DNA of 64,000 bases from contig NZ_JACMTR010000002.1 in the NCBI RefSeq assembly GCF_014267175.1, positions 3,435,501 to 3,499,500 of the forward strand, given 5' to 3'. A program made the translations under genes and the position numbers. The notes beneath the pieces are model-generated. The model had not been told where the DNA came from and searched no databases. It saw only the letters and a program-made list of their open reading frames with translations. Below, piece by piece: positions 21,573 to 33,319 of this stretch. How positions within the stretch are numbered: the stretch's first letter is position 1; each line of letters opens with the position of its first letter. The DNA is from Pseudonocardia sp. C8. Its GTDB lineage: Bacteria > Actinomycetota > Actinomycetes > Mycobacteriales > Pseudonocardiaceae.

Positions 21573-23305
21573 GCCAGCTTCCCGCGCAGCCAGCGGGCCA
21601 GGTGGAGGCCCCGGTAGAGCGGGTGCACGAGGATGACCGGCTCCGGCCCGGCCTCGGGGTCGGTCTCGTCGGCCTGCAGCAACGCTCCGGCCGCGACCAG
21701 GTGGCCGTCGGCGATCCGCACGACCAGGCACACCCCGAACGGCGGCAGCAGCATCGCCCGCAGGTCGGCCGCCGTCCAGCTCTCGAGGCCGGCGGCGTCG
21801 TCCGGGGTCCCGGCCAGGCAGGTGCGCAGCAACGTGTCCAGCTCGGCCACCTCGTCCCCGGTCGCCGGGGTCGCGAGCACCTCCTCGCCGTCGGGCAGCA
21901 GCACCTCGTACCCGGCGCGGCGCGGCTGCGCGGTCGCGGCCCGCAGGAAGCCGTCGGCCCGGGCCCGCTCGGTGACTGTGAACGCGGCCCAGCCGCGCCG
22001 GGCGACCAGCCAGTTCCCGCAGGGCGACAGCAGCCCGAGCGCGTGCTCGTCCGCGGGGTCCGGGGCCTCGGTCTCGACCGTGACGTCGTCGGCCGACAGC
22101 AGCACGGCCAGCCCCTGGGCGAGGGCTCCGCTGTCGTCGGCCCCGGCGTCCTGGGTGCGGACCTGGCTGACCAGGTCGAGCGCCCGGGTCGGGGCGTCGA
22201 CGAGCTCGTGCGGGTCGGCCGCGATCACCCGGACGGCCTCCGGATCGTCGGCACGGACCACGCCGCGCACGACGGCGGTCAGCCGTGCCCGGGACAGCTC
22301 GCCACCGACGAGCATCTCGTCGACCACCGACCGGGAGTCCTGGCCGTGCACCGAGAGGCCGAGGATGTTGCCGCCCGCCTCGGCGACGGCGCCGGTCAGG
22401 CGGGCCAGCGCACCGGACTCGTCGGGCAGCCGGACCCGGACCTTGTACAGCGTGGGCGCGGCGTCCACCCCGCCCGGATCGTCCACGGCGGACGGCTCCG
22501 GCAGGGGCTCCGGCACCGCCCGCAGCACGGGACGGTCCGGCTCGGGGACCCGGCATGCAACCAGGGACTGGCCGGGGCCGACGGCCTGCATGCCGACCGC
22601 GCCGAGAGCCGCCCACATCGTGACCTGGTTGGCGGTCAGGACCGGCTTGCCGACCTCACGCTCCAGCTCGGCGATCACGTCGTAGGTGGCCAGGTTGGTG
22701 CAGGAGATGAACACCGCCTGCGCGTCCGGGTCGTCGGCGGCGCGCACCGCACGGACCACCTCGCTGTAGGAGACCCGCCAGATCTGGCCGAGCAGGCCCA
22801 GCCCGATGCGCTCGACGGTGGCGATCCCGTGCGCGGCCAGGAACTGCTCCAGCTTGCCGGTGAGGTCGTCGACGTAGGGGGTGACGACGGAGATCCGTTG
22901 CGCCCCGAGCGCGGTGCACGCCGCCACGAGCGCCCCGGCGGTCGTGATCGCGTGCGCCGCACCGGCGTCGTGCATGACGTCGACGAGCGCGCGTTCCCCG
23001 GTGACGCCGTCGACGAAGCTGCCCGAGGTGCAGGCGAACGCGACGACCCCCGGCTCGGGGACGAGGACGTCCCGGGTGGCGCGCCGGACCGGCTCCGGGT
23101 CGCTGATCGCCCGGGCCTGGTCGGCGGTCACCGGGGAGGCGACGAACGGGGTGCGGGTGACGTGCAGCGACGAGGCGTCCGGTACCCACCGCCACAGCTC
23201 GCGGTCGAGCGCGAAGTCGTACGGGACGATCACACCCACACCGCTGCCGGGCTCGTGACCCGATACGCCCCAGACGGTGTCCTGCGGGTACAGCTGCTCA
23301 GCCAT
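21554..23305 (-). CDS. Asp/Glu racemase-superfamily protein fused to an ACT domain and a GNAT-like tail
   Basis: A 583-residue multidomain protein. Residues ~1-235 match the maleate isomerase / arylmalonate decarboxylase branch of the Asp/Glu racemase superfamily; the two catalytic Cys positions are kept in VAFACTSGSFVDG and AVFISCTNLATYD. Residues ~285-345 form an ACT domain (YKVRVRLPDESGALARLTGAVAEAGGNILGL), usually an amino-acid sensor. The remaining ~230 residues end in VHPLYRGLHLARWL, like the CoA-binding helix of an acetyltransferase, but the rest is weak. ATG 23305 is chosen because GGAGG precedes it by 5 nt; GTG 23317 would overlap that site. Regulated isomerase or racemase is the best guess. 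Confidence 0.7.
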   Translation of the reverse strand: MAEQLYPQDTVWGVSGHEPGSGVGVIVPYDFALDRELWRWVPDASSLHVTRTPFVASPVTADQARAISDPEPVRRATRDVLVPEPGVVAFACTSGSFVDGVTGERALVDVMHDAGAAHAITTAGALVAACTALGAQRISVVTPYVDDLTGKLEQFLAAHGIATVERIGLGLLGQIWRVSYSEVVRAVRAADDPDAQAVFISCTNLATYDVIAELEREVGKPVLTANQVTMWAALGAVGMQAVGPGQSLVACRVPEPDRPVLRAVPEPLPEPSAVDDPGGVDAAPTLYKVRVRLPDESGALARLTGAVAEAGGNILGLSVHGQDSRSVVDEMLVGGELSRARLTAVVRGVVRADDPEAVRVIAADPHELVDAPTRALDLVSQVRTQDAGADDSGALAQGLAVLLSADDVTVETEAPDPADEHALGLLSPCGNWLVARRGWAAFTVTERARADGFLRAATAQPRRAGYEVLLPDGEEVLATPATGDEVAELDTLLRTCLAGTPDDAAGLESWTAADLRAMLLPPFGVCLVVRIADGHLVAAGALLQADETDPEAGPEPVILVHPLYRGLHLARWLRGKLAATVTT

Positions 23306-23538
23306 CGTGGCCTCCACGCCGATCGACGATCACGGTGTAGGACGCCGCCGGAGGCCGTGGGTTCCGTCGATCGGCCGACGCGTGCGTGCACGGGTCGGGG
23401 GTGACGGGGCTTGCTGCCCGTTCTCGGTCGTCCCGCCGTCCACGATGCCACCGCCCCGAGCCCGGACTCAAGGAGCGTCGGTCGCACCGGACCGCAGCTC
23501 CCCGGGCCGGGACGATCGGGGCGCGCGCCCGCGGACGG

Positions 23539-25230
23539 TCAGACGCAGACCGCCCCGTCGGCCGCCGACGACACCAGCCGCGCGTACTTGCCCAGCACCC
23601 CGCGCCGGTTGGTGGGCTCCGGGCGCACCCACTCGCCGCGGCGGCGTTCCAGCTCGGCGTCGTCGATCCCGATGTCGATCGTGCGGGCCTTCATGTCCAG
23701 GGTGATCGTGTCGCCGTCGCGGACGAGCGCGATCGGGCCGCCGTCGGCCGCCTCCGGGGCGACGTGCCCGACGCACAGCCCGGTCGTCGCACCGGAGAAC
23801 CGGCCGTCGGTCACCAGGAGCACGTCCTTGCCCAGCCCTGCGCCCTTGATCCGCCCGGTGACGGCGAGCATCTCCCGCATCCCCGGCCCGCCGCGCGGGC
23901 CCTCGTAGCGGATCAGCACGATCGTGCCCGGCTCGATCTCGCCGTTGTCGACGGCGTCGAGCGCGCCCTGCTCGCCGTCGAACACCCGCGCCGTGCCGGT
24001 GAACGTCGCGGCGTCGAACCCGGCGGACTTCACCACGGCGCCGTCCGGGGCCAGCGAGCCGTGCAGGATCGTGATGCCGCCGGTCGGATGGATCGGATTC
24101 GCCAGGTCGTGGACGACCGAGCCGTCCAGCCCGGGCGGGGCGAGCTCGTCGAGGTTCTCGGCGACGGTGCGGCCGGTGACCGTCAGCGCGTCACCGTGGA
24201 TCAGCCCGGCGTCGAGCAGCGCCTTCATCACGACCGGGACGCCGCCGACCTGGTCGACGGCGTACATGAGGTGGCGCCCGAACGGCTTGACGTCGGCCAG
24301 GTGCGGCACCCGGTCGCCGACGCGGTTGAAGTCGTCGAGGTGCAGGCCGACGCCGGCCTCCCGGGCGATCGCGAGCAGGTGCAGCACCGCGTTGGTGGAC
24401 CCGCCGAACGCCATCACGACCGCGATCGCGTTCTCGAACGCCTCCCTGGTCAGCACCGAGCGGGCGGTCAGCCCCTTCTCGATCATCCCGACGGCGGCCT
24501 CGCCGGACGCCCGCGCGACCCCGTCCCGGCGCCGGTCGACGGCCGGCGGGCTGGCCGAGCCGGGCAGCGCCATCCCGAGCGCCTCGGCCGCGGCCGCCAT
24601 CGTGTTGGCCGTGTAGAAGCCGCCGCACGCGCCCTCGCCCGGGCACATCGCGCGTTCCAGGGCGTCCACCTCGTCGGCGGTGATCAGGCCGCGGGCGCAC
24701 GCGCCGATCGCCTCGAAGGCGTCCCCGATGTTGACCTCCCGGTCCCCCACCCGGCCCGGCATGATCGAACCGGCGTAGACGAACACCCCGGCGAGGTCCA
24801 GCCGGGCCGCGGCCATGAGCATCCCGGGCAACGACTTGTCACAGCCGGCGAGCAGGACGGTGCCGTCGAGCCGCTCGGCCTCCACGACCGTCTCCACCGA
24901 GTCGGCGATGATCTCCCGGCTCACCAGCGAGTAGTGCATCCCCCGGTGCCCCATGGAGATCGCGTCGGAGACCGAGATCGTGCCGAACTCCAGCGGGTAG
25001 CCGCCCGCGGCGTGTACGCCGTCCTTGGCGGCCGTCGCCAGCCGCTGCAGCGACAGGTTGCACGGGGTGATCTCGTTCCAGGAGGACGCGATCCCGATCT
25101 GCGGCTTGGCGAAGTCGTCGTCGCGCATGCCCACGGCCCGCAGCATCGACCGGGCGGCGGTCGCACCGAGCCCGTCGGTGACCTGGTGGCTGCGCGGCTT
25201 GCGGGTGGCGGTCGGTCGCGTGGTGGTCAT
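23539..25230 (-). CDS. ilvD: Dihydroxy-acid dehydratase
   Basis: A 563-residue IlvD, which dehydrates 2,3-dihydroxy-isovalerate and 2,3-dihydroxy-3-methylvalerate in valine, isoleucine and leucine synthesis. Fe-S cluster Cys residues lie in [13 protein letters not shown] and [15 protein letters not shown], and the C-terminal [19 protein letters not shown] block is intact. Length matches the family. ATG 25230 follows GAGGAG; an in-frame longer start (ATG 25356) is less likely. The upstream leader shows no run of branched-chain codons, so no attenuator is suggested. Confidence 0.93.
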   Translation of the reverse strand: MTTTRPTATRKPRSHQVTDGLGATAARSMLRAVGMRDDDFAKPQIGIASSWNEITPCNLSLQRLATAAKDGVHAAGGYPLEFGTISVSDAISMGHRGMHYSLVSREIIADSVETVVEAERLDGTVLLAGCDKSLPGMLMAAARLDLAGVFVYAGSIMPGRVGDREVNIGDAFEAIGACARGLITADEVDALERAMCPGEGACGGFYTANTMAAAAEALGMALPGSASPPAVDRRRDGVARASGEAAVGMIEKGLTARSVLTREAFENAIAVVMAFGGSTNAVLHLLAIAREAGVGLHLDDFNRVGDRVPHLADVKPFGRHLMYAVDQVGGVPVVMKALLDAGLIHGDALTVTGRTVAENLDELAPPGLDGSVVHDLANPIHPTGGITILHGSLAPDGAVVKSAGFDAATFTGTARVFDGEQGALDAVDNGEIEPGTIVLIRYEGPRGGPGMREMLAVTGRIKGAGLGKDVLLVTDGRFSGATTGLCVGHVAPEAADGGPIALVRDGDTITLDMKARTIDIGIDDAELERRRGEWVRPEPTNRRGVLGKYARLVSSAADGAVCV

Positions 25231-25398
25231 GACGCTCCTCGTCTCCGTCGTCCGGGGCGGACGATCCTGCCGCAGATCGGCGCCGCGGGCCCGGTTCCGG
25301 CCGGCCGCTACCCCGATCGGCCGTAACCGTCGCGGTCCGTGACCGTTGATCACCATGGCACCCGCCGCCGATCACCCGTGAGAGGACCCGTCGCAGCC

Positions 25399-25884
25399 AT
25401 GGCGCACACGAACGACCCGACACCCCGCACCGTCCGTCGCGCCCGCCGGCGGCGCGCGCTCGCCGTGGCCGCGGCCGGGCTGCTGCTCGGGCTGGGTGCC
25501 GCGGGCACCGCCGTGGCCGCCGACGACGGGGACGGCGACGCGCCCTGCTCGGCCGCCGCGCGGGCCTGCGTGGACCTCGAGAGCAACCAGGCCTGGCTGA
25601 TGGACGACGGCGAGGTCACCTACGGCCCGGTCGAGGTCGCGCACGGCGGTGCCGGCACCGAGACCCCGACCGGCGACTTCGAGGTGTACGACAAGGAGGC
25701 CGACCACCACTCGGCCGAGTTCGACGCGCCGATGCCGTGGTCGGTGTTCTTCGCCCCCGGCGGGGTCGCCTTCCACGAGGGCGACCGGTTCTCCCCCTCG
25801 GCCGGCTGCGTCCGGCTCAAGGACCAGGACGCGACGGTCTTCTACGGCAACCTCGGGGTCGGTGACCGGGTCGAGGTCCGGTAG
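25399..25884 (+). CDS. Short L,D-transpeptidase (YkuD)
   Basis: A 161-residue secreted protein. Residues ~14-40 make a signal peptide (RRALAVAAAGLLLGLGAAGTAVA). The YkuD domain has the catalytic set FHEGDRFSPSAGCVRL (His and Cys of the HxxxxxxxSxGCxR motif). It lacks the Ig and bulky domains of the second L,D-transpeptidase at 42015. L,D-transpeptidases make 3-3 crosslinks in peptidoglycan or attach proteins. The start at ATG 25399 is chosen; GTG 25378 and 25339 are in frame too. Confidence 0.8.
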   Translation: MAHTNDPTPRTVRRARRRRALAVAAAGLLLGLGAAGTAVAADDGDGDAPCSAAARACVDLESNQAWLMDDGEVTYGPVEVAHGGAGTETPTGDFEVYDKEADHHSAEFDAPMPWSVFFAPGGVAFHEGDRFSPSAGCVRLKDQDATVFYGNLGVGDRVEVR

Positions 25885-25892
25885 ATCCGGCC

Positions 25893-26618
25893 CTACCGCC
25901 CGGTGACGAACGGCCGTACCGCCGCGGCCAGCTCCCGCGGATGCGTCAGCGGGGCCATGTGGGCGGCGCCGGGCACCGTGGCGACGCGGGCGTGCCCGGC
26001 GCAGGCGGCCAGCCGGTCGAGGAACGCCGGCGGGCTGATGTGGTCGCGGGCCCCGCGGACCAGCAGGAGCGGGCACCGCAGGGCGGCGACCGTCTCGTCG
26101 AGCCGGTGCCGGCGGGCGGCGTCCATCGCCCGCGCGAAGCTCACCATCCCGCTGTAGGTGTAGTCGCGCAGCAGCAGCGGAACCAGCCGGGGTGACTCCC
26201 CCGGCAGGTTGTCCAGCCAGCGCCGGACCAGCGTGGCCCACGGCCGCGCCACCGGGTCCCCGGTCGGGCCCACGAGTACCAGCGCCGCGACCCGGTCGGG
26301 CGCGGACCGGCCGGCCTCGGCCACGACCTGGCAGGCGGCCGAGTGCCCGAACAGGACCGCGCGGCCCACCTCCAGCTCGTCCAGATGCCGGATCAGCCGC
26401 TCCGCCGTGGCCCGCGGGTCCAGCGCGCTCCCCCACGGCGCGGGGAGGCCGTAGGCCGGCAGTGCCACGGCCACCGCGGCCCGCGGCAGGTCGAGCCGGG
26501 TCAGCGCCGGCTCCCAGCCGCGGACCGACAGGCCCAGGCCCGGCACCGCGACGCAGCCGACCGGTCCCGCGTGCGTCCGCAGGATCTCCGGCGGCCGGAA
26601 CCGGGAGGGGAGCCGCAC
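25893..26618 (-). CDS. Alpha/beta hydrolase
   Basis: A 241-residue alpha/beta-hydrolase-fold protein. Catalytic triad: Ser in LFGHSAAC (nucleophile elbow), Asp in RGARDHIS and His in PGAAHMAPL. The oxyanion region is VPGLGLSVRGW. Substrate unknown; similar proteins act on esters or haloalkanes. GTG start at 26618. It converges on the L,D-transpeptidase with a spacer of only 8 bp. The region beyond its start holds the inverted 62-bp repeat array. Confidence 0.8.
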   Translation of the reverse strand: MRLPSRFRPPEILRTHAGPVGCVAVPGLGLSVRGWEPALTRLDLPRAAVAVALPAYGLPAPWGSALDPRATAERLIRHLDELEVGRAVLFGHSAACQVVAEAGRSAPDRVAALVLVGPTGDPVARPWATLVRRWLDNLPGESPRLVPLLLRDYTYSGMVSFARAMDAARRHRLDETVAALRCPLLLVRGARDHISPPAFLDRLAACAGHARVATVPGAAHMAPLTHPRELAAAVRPFVTGR

Positions 26619-26759
26619 CCGCTACTCCTCTGTCGTGTTCGGGGATGCTGATCACCAGGCCACCACACCACGCGGCCTGCCGAACACCCGCGCCGTCGAG
26701 ATGGTCGGATCACCGTGACCGACATGCACGCTCCTGCCCCGGCCGCGGCCGGATCGCGC

Positions 26760-27040
26760 TGATCGATCGCAGCGTGTGCGGCTCGGGGCCCGTCATCGGG
26801 CTCGACTCGCACGTTTCGGCCCGGGCGGGGTCGAAAACGCGCTGATCGACTCGCCGACCGCGGCGACCTGCACGATCTCGCCGCCGCCGGGGCGGAACCG
26901 CGCTGATCGGGCGTCGGCGCGCGGTCGAGTCGCACGCCCGTGCCTGACCAGGGCCGGAAGCGCGCCGGTCGATCCCTGCGATGCAGCCAGCGCGGTGCCG
27001 CCCCGGCACGGGCGACACCGCGCCGATCGACGTCCGGCGC
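26760..27040. repeat. 62-bp hairpin repeat, array B (degenerate, inverted)
   Basis: TGATCGA-like unit boundaries lie at 26760, 26843, 26904, 26966 and 27024 (spacing 83, 61, 62, 58). The sequence is the reverse-complement orientation of arrays A and C: AAC-CGC-GCTGATCGA instead of GTCGATCAGCGCG. This array is more decayed than the others. The gap 26619-27142 holds nothing else recognisable apart from this array. Confidence 0.65.
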
Positions 27041-27142
27041 CCGCTCGGGTACCCCGCCCTCGCGCTCCCGGCCACGGCGAGCGACGGTCACGAACGCGCG
27101 GAGCCGGCCGGCGGGGTGCCCGCGGTGCTGCGGCACGGACGG

Positions 27143-27181
27143 CGACGGCCCCGGCACGCTCGTCGCATGCCGGGGCCGTCG
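27143..27181 (-). terminator. 14-bp perfect hairpin terminator of the DEAD-box gene
   Basis: CGACGGCCCCGGCA (27143-27156) pairs with TGCCGGGGCCGTCG (27168-27181), loop 11 nt, just beyond the helicase stop on the minus strand. No U-tract follows. Confidence 0.7.
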
Positions 27182-27193
27182 TCGACGGAAGGG

Positions 27194-28981
27194 TCAGCCG
27201 GCGGCGGCGTCCCGGTCCCGGCGGACGTTCGCCTTGCGGCCCTTGAGGGTCGTCGCGCCGCGCAGCGAGCGCAGCACGTCCTCGGCGGCGTGCTCGGGGA
27301 CCTCGACCAGCGCGTGCCGCTCGTGGATCTGGATCGCACCGATGTCGCGGCCGGAGAGCCGGGACTCGTTCGCGAGCGCGCCCACGATGTCCTGCGGGCG
27401 GACACCCGAGGAACGGCCCGCAGAGACGAACAGCCGGGTGGTGCCGGCCTTCGGCGGGCGGGCGCCCTGCCCCCGGCCGCCCGGACGACCGTCGCGGTCC
27501 CGGCGCGGGCCCCGGTCGGCGGGTCCCCGCTCGCGGCCGCCGCGCGACCGGACCTCGGGGATCTCGATCTCGTCGTCGGGGACAGCGGTGCCGGCCCGGG
27601 CCATCCGGATCGCGGCGGCGGCGATCGAGGCGAGGTCGTGGTCGCGGGCCAGCTCGTGCACCAGCTCGTCGACGCCGTCGGAGGGCTGGGTGTCGCCGTC
27701 GGCACCGACCTGGTCGCGCAGCGCCAGCGCGGTGCGGGCCAGCCGGACCGACCGCAGGTCCTCCGGGGTCGGCACCGGTGCGCTCGGGACCGGCTGACCG
27801 ATCAGCCGCTCGATGTTGCGCAGGTGCCGGACCGAGCCCGGGGTGACCAGGGTGATCGCGACGCCCTCGCGCCCGGCGCGGCCGACCCGGCCGATCCGGT
27901 GCACGTAGGACTCCGGCGAGGACGGGACGTCGTGGTTGACCACGTGGGTCAGCGTGTCGATGTCCAGGCCGCGGGCGGCGACGTCGGTGGCGACCAGCAG
28001 GTCGGTGCGTCCGCCGCGCAGCCGCTCGACGACGCGGGTCCGGTGCTCCTGGTCCATGCCACCGTGCAGTGCCTCGGCGCGCAGGCCGCGCGCGGTCAGC
28101 GTCTCGGTGACGGCGTCGACGTCGGCGCGGGTCCGGCAGAACACGATCGCCGCGGTCGGCTGCTCCATCTCGAGCACCCGGCCCAGCGCGACGGTGACGT
28201 GGCTGCGCGGCACGTGGTAGGCGGTCTGGCGGACCTTCGGGGACTCGCCGTCCGGGGTCGGGTCCTTCTTGATCCGGATGTCGGCGGGGTCGGTCAGGTG
28301 GGTCCGCGCCAGGCTCTGGATCCGCGCCGGCATGGTCGCGGAGAACAGGACGGTCTGCCGGCCCGCGGGGGTCGCGCCGAGGATCGTCTCGATGTCCTCG
28401 ACAAAGCCCATGTCGAGCATCTCGTCGGCCTCGTCCAGGACGGCGACCTCGATCGCGTCCAGGGCGAGCGCGCCCCGGTTGATGAGGTCGATCGCGCGGC
28501 CCGGCGTGGCGACGACGACGTCGACCCCGCGGCGCAGCTGGCCCAGCTGCGGGCCGATCGGGGCACCGCCGTAGACGGTGGCGACGGTCGCGCCGAGCTC
28601 GGCGCCGTACCGGGTGACGGCCTCGCCGACCTGCATGGCCAGCTCGCGGGTCGGGGCGAGTACCAGGCCGAACGGCTTCGGCCCGCGGTCCCGGGCGGCC
28701 CGGCCGTCGGCGAGGCGCTGCAGCATCGGCAGCGCGAACGCGGCGGTCTTGCCGGTGCCGGTGGCGGCCTGCCCGAGCAGGTCACGGCCGGCGATCAGCG
28801 GGCCGACCGCGGCGGCCTGGATCGGGCTCGGGGTCTCGTAGCCGAGCTCGTCCAGGGCGGCGAGCAGCTGCGGTGCGAGTCCGAGGTCGGCGAAGGTGGG
28901 GCCGGTGTTCTCGGGGAGCTCGGGGAGCTCGTCGCCCTCGGGGGTGGTCAGGTCGGGGTGCTGGTCCAGCAGGGTGTTCAC
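27194..28981 (-). CDS. DEAD-box ATP-dependent RNA helicase (DeaD/CsdA type)
   Basis: A 595-residue RNA helicase. Motifs in order: Q motif near residue 40, I AATGTGKTAAF, Ia PTRELAMQV, II VLDEADEML, III SATMP, V ATDVAARGLDI, VI HRIGRVGRAGREG. After the helicase core come an Arg-Gly-rich stretch (RSRGGRERGPADRG) and a DbpA-like RNA-binding domain at the C terminus (TRLFVSAGRSSGVRPQDIVGAL). It likely unwinds structured RNA for ribosome assembly or cold adaptation. Start at GTG 28981 with TGAGG at 6 nt; a longer frame to 29116 is less supported. A ~270-bp upstream gap may contain its 5' leader. Confidence 0.9.
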   Translation of the reverse strand: MNTLLDQHPDLTTPEGDELPELPENTGPTFADLGLAPQLLAALDELGYETPSPIQAAAVGPLIAGRDLLGQAATGTGKTAAFALPMLQRLADGRAARDRGPKPFGLVLAPTRELAMQVGEAVTRYGAELGATVATVYGGAPIGPQLGQLRRGVDVVVATPGRAIDLINRGALALDAIEVAVLDEADEMLDMGFVEDIETILGATPAGRQTVLFSATMPARIQSLARTHLTDPADIRIKKDPTPDGESPKVRQTAYHVPRSHVTVALGRVLEMEQPTAAIVFCRTRADVDAVTETLTARGLRAEALHGGMDQEHRTRVVERLRGGRTDLLVATDVAARGLDIDTLTHVVNHDVPSSPESYVHRIGRVGRAGREGVAITLVTPGSVRHLRNIERLIGQPVPSAPVPTPEDLRSVRLARTALALRDQVGADGDTQPSDGVDELVHELARDHDLASIAAAAIRMARAGTAVPDDEIEIPEVRSRGGRERGPADRGPRRDRDGRPGGRGQGARPPKAGTTRLFVSAGRSSGVRPQDIVGALANESRLSGRDIGAIQIHERHALVEVPEHAAEDVLRSLRGATTLKGRKANVRRDRDAAAG

Positions 28982-29256
28982 TCGGTCCTCAGGTCGCGCA
29001 GGGGGTGCGCCTCGTCGTCGGGCGACTCTCGCCCGCTCCCAGCCCGCCAGGCCCGCGCTCGGCCACTCTCGGGTGTGCCGGTGAACCCAGACCTCTCGGG
29101 GCTCGCGGCCGCGCATCCTTCAGCTGCGGCCGCCGGATGTCCATTCTTCCACGTCCGAACCGGACGCGTCCCCCGGGGCCGACGTGATCGAGGCCACCGA
29201 TGCCCCTGGTCACGCGGCTCGGGCGGCGGAGCCGGTGATCGCGGGACCCTGTTCGG

Positions 29257-30000
29257 GTGACCGCTCACGTCCTTCCCACCGCGACCGGACGTCCGGCGAA
29301 CCTGCGTGACCTCGGCGGTGCCCGCACCGACGACGGGTACCGGGTCCGCCCCGGGGTGCTCTACCGGTCGGACGCCCCGCAGCCGGGCGACCTCCGCGCC
29401 GTGGCCGGGCTCGGCCTCCCGGAGGGATCCGTGTGGCCGCCCGCGACCGTGATCGACCTCCGCTCCCCGGCCGAGGTACGTGGCGTACACCCGCTCGCCG
29501 ACGTCGCCGACGTCCGCCCGGTCCCGCTCGGCACCGCGCCGGCCCCGGACCGGATGACCGCCGCACCCGGCGGGCGGGACGGCCGGGCCCGGGCCTACCG
29601 GCTGCTCGCCGCCGGGATCGGTCCCGAGCTGGCCAGGATCGTGCGGATCGTCGCCGACGCGCCCGCACCGGTGCTCGTGCACGGTGCCGCGGGCAAGGAC
29701 CGCACCGGGCTGGTCGTCGGCGTGCTGCTCGCCGCCCTGGGCGTGCCCCGCGCGGCGATCCTCGCCGACTACCTGCGCACCAACGGGAACCTGACGACGC
29801 TGTGGGCGCGGCTGCGGCAATGGGGCCGGCCCGGACAGGATGCGCTGCCGGGTGTCGACGCGGCCGCGCTGGAGCCGGTTCTGGAGGACCTCGCCGCCCA
29901 CGACGACGGGGTGCCGGGCCTGCTCGGCGATGCCGGGATCACCGAATGCGACCTGCGCCGCCTCGCCGAGCGGCTGCTGGAGCCCGACCTGCCGGCCTGA
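29257..30000 (+). CDS. PtpB-like tyrosine phosphatase homologue with catalytic Cys replaced by Gly
   Basis: A 247-residue protein of the Y_phosphatase3 (MptpB-like) family. The family starts with RDLGG (here ANLRDLGGARTDDG) and has P-loop HCxAGKDRTG. In this protein the loop reads VHGAAGKDRTG: the CAC codon at 29680 is followed by GGT (Gly143), not TGC, so the nucleophile is missing while the Asp, Arg and Thr of the loop and the downstream ADYL motif remain. It may be a pseudophosphatase that binds phospho-ligands, or an enzyme with another chemistry. GTG 29257 is chosen; a GACCCT box lies 6 nt before it. Confidence 0.82.
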   Translation: MTAHVLPTATGRPANLRDLGGARTDDGYRVRPGVLYRSDAPQPGDLRAVAGLGLPEGSVWPPATVIDLRSPAEVRGVHPLADVADVRPVPLGTAPAPDRMTAAPGGRDGRARAYRLLAAGIGPELARIVRIVADAPAPVLVHGAAGKDRTGLVVGVLLAALGVPRAAILADYLRTNGNLTTLWARLRQWGRPGQDALPGVDAAALEPVLEDLAAHDDGVPGLLGDAGITECDLRRLAERLLEPDLPA

Positions 30001-30026
30001 GCCCGAGGCCCGTGGCCGGTGTCGAC

Positions 30027-30079
30027 GTGCCACGAGCGGACCCTTCGTGGCACTCCTTCCCACGAAGGACCCGCTCGTG
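30027..30079. terminator. Competing inverted repeats between convergent genes
   Basis: CACGAGCGGACCCTTCGTGG (30031-30050) faces CCACGAAGGACCCGCTCGTG (30060-30079) with 9 pairs, a 2-nt mismatch and 9 more pairs. The left arm itself can fold differently: GTGCCACGA (30027-30035) pairs with TCGTGGCAC (30045-30053). The element separates the PTP-like gene from the converging tex and looks like a bidirectional terminator. Confidence 0.6.
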
Positions 30080-30101
30080 ACGAGGCAGGCGCCCGCCCGG
30101 C

Positions 30102-32615
<2,514 letters not shown>

Positions 32616-32669
32616 CCGACCATCGTCGCGAACCGGGTCCGGCAGGCGACCGCCGGGTGGGTGGTCCGC

Positions 32670-33209
32670 TCACTCGCGCCGCAGGACGAACGCGAACGGC
32701 CGGTCGAGGCCGCGCAGGTCCATGAGCCCGAGGACGGTGTCGTCGTCGACCTTCCGGAAGACGTCGTGGATGGGCCGGTCGTCGTAGCACATGGTGGCGC
32801 TGACGACGCCGCGGTGCTCGGTCATCCGCAGCCGCGCCTTCGGAGAGCGGGTGCCGAGCGCGGGCCCCAGCGCCCGCGCGGCCCGGGCGAGGGCGGGACG
32901 GCGCAGCACGGCCGGGTGGTGCAGCAGCAGCGGCAGCGGGACCAGTGCCGGGTCGAGGCTGAACGTCCCGCCGCGCGGGCGGTCCATGACCAGCGGGTGG
33001 ACGTCGTCGGGCGAGTCGAACCGCTTGCCGTGCCAGCCGAAGCGGCCCAGCAGGCCGTCCATCGGGTGGCCGGTGGGGACCTCGCCGCCGGCCCACCGGC
33101 CGAGCATCTCCTCGACCGTCACGGCCGGCAACCCGTCGAAGAACGCCAGCACCTCCTCGACCGTGGCCCCGTGTTCGAGGCGGTGGAGGGTGGCGGCAGC
33201 AGCGGACAC
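32670..33209 (-). CDS. GXWXG / DUF4334 domain protein
   Basis: A 179-residue protein. The GXWXG domain is seen as EEMLGRWAGGEVPTGHPMDGLL and the DUF4334 domain as RMTEHRGVVSATMCYDDRPIHDVFRKVDDDTVLGLMDLRG near the C-terminus, the usual architecture. These are small beta-barrel (lipocalin-like) proteins of unknown ligand. Start at GTG 33209 because GGGAGGA precedes it; the open frame continues further up without support. It ends about 55 bp before the start of tex on the same strand. Confidence 0.8.
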   Translation of the reverse strand: MSAAAATLHRLEHGATVEEVLAFFDGLPAVTVEEMLGRWAGGEVPTGHPMDGLLGRFGWHGKRFDSPDDVHPLVMDRPRGGTFSLDPALVPLPLLLHHPAVLRRPALARAARALGPALGTRSPKARLRMTEHRGVVSATMCYDDRPIHDVFRKVDDDTVLGLMDLRGLDRPFAFVLRRE

Positions 33210-33319
33210 GGTGGCTTCCTCCCGACGGCGGTGGTGCGCGGCGGAGGTTACCGCCGCGACGACGGCACGGCCGGTCACCGGTGTCGGCCGGGCCGGCGGT
33301 TGCCGCCGCCGCGCGGGGC

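Noticed and set aside
25231-25398. Branched-chain leader peptide before ilvD
   Set aside because: No run of Ile, Val or Leu codons; the in-frame extension continues into ilvD without a stop.
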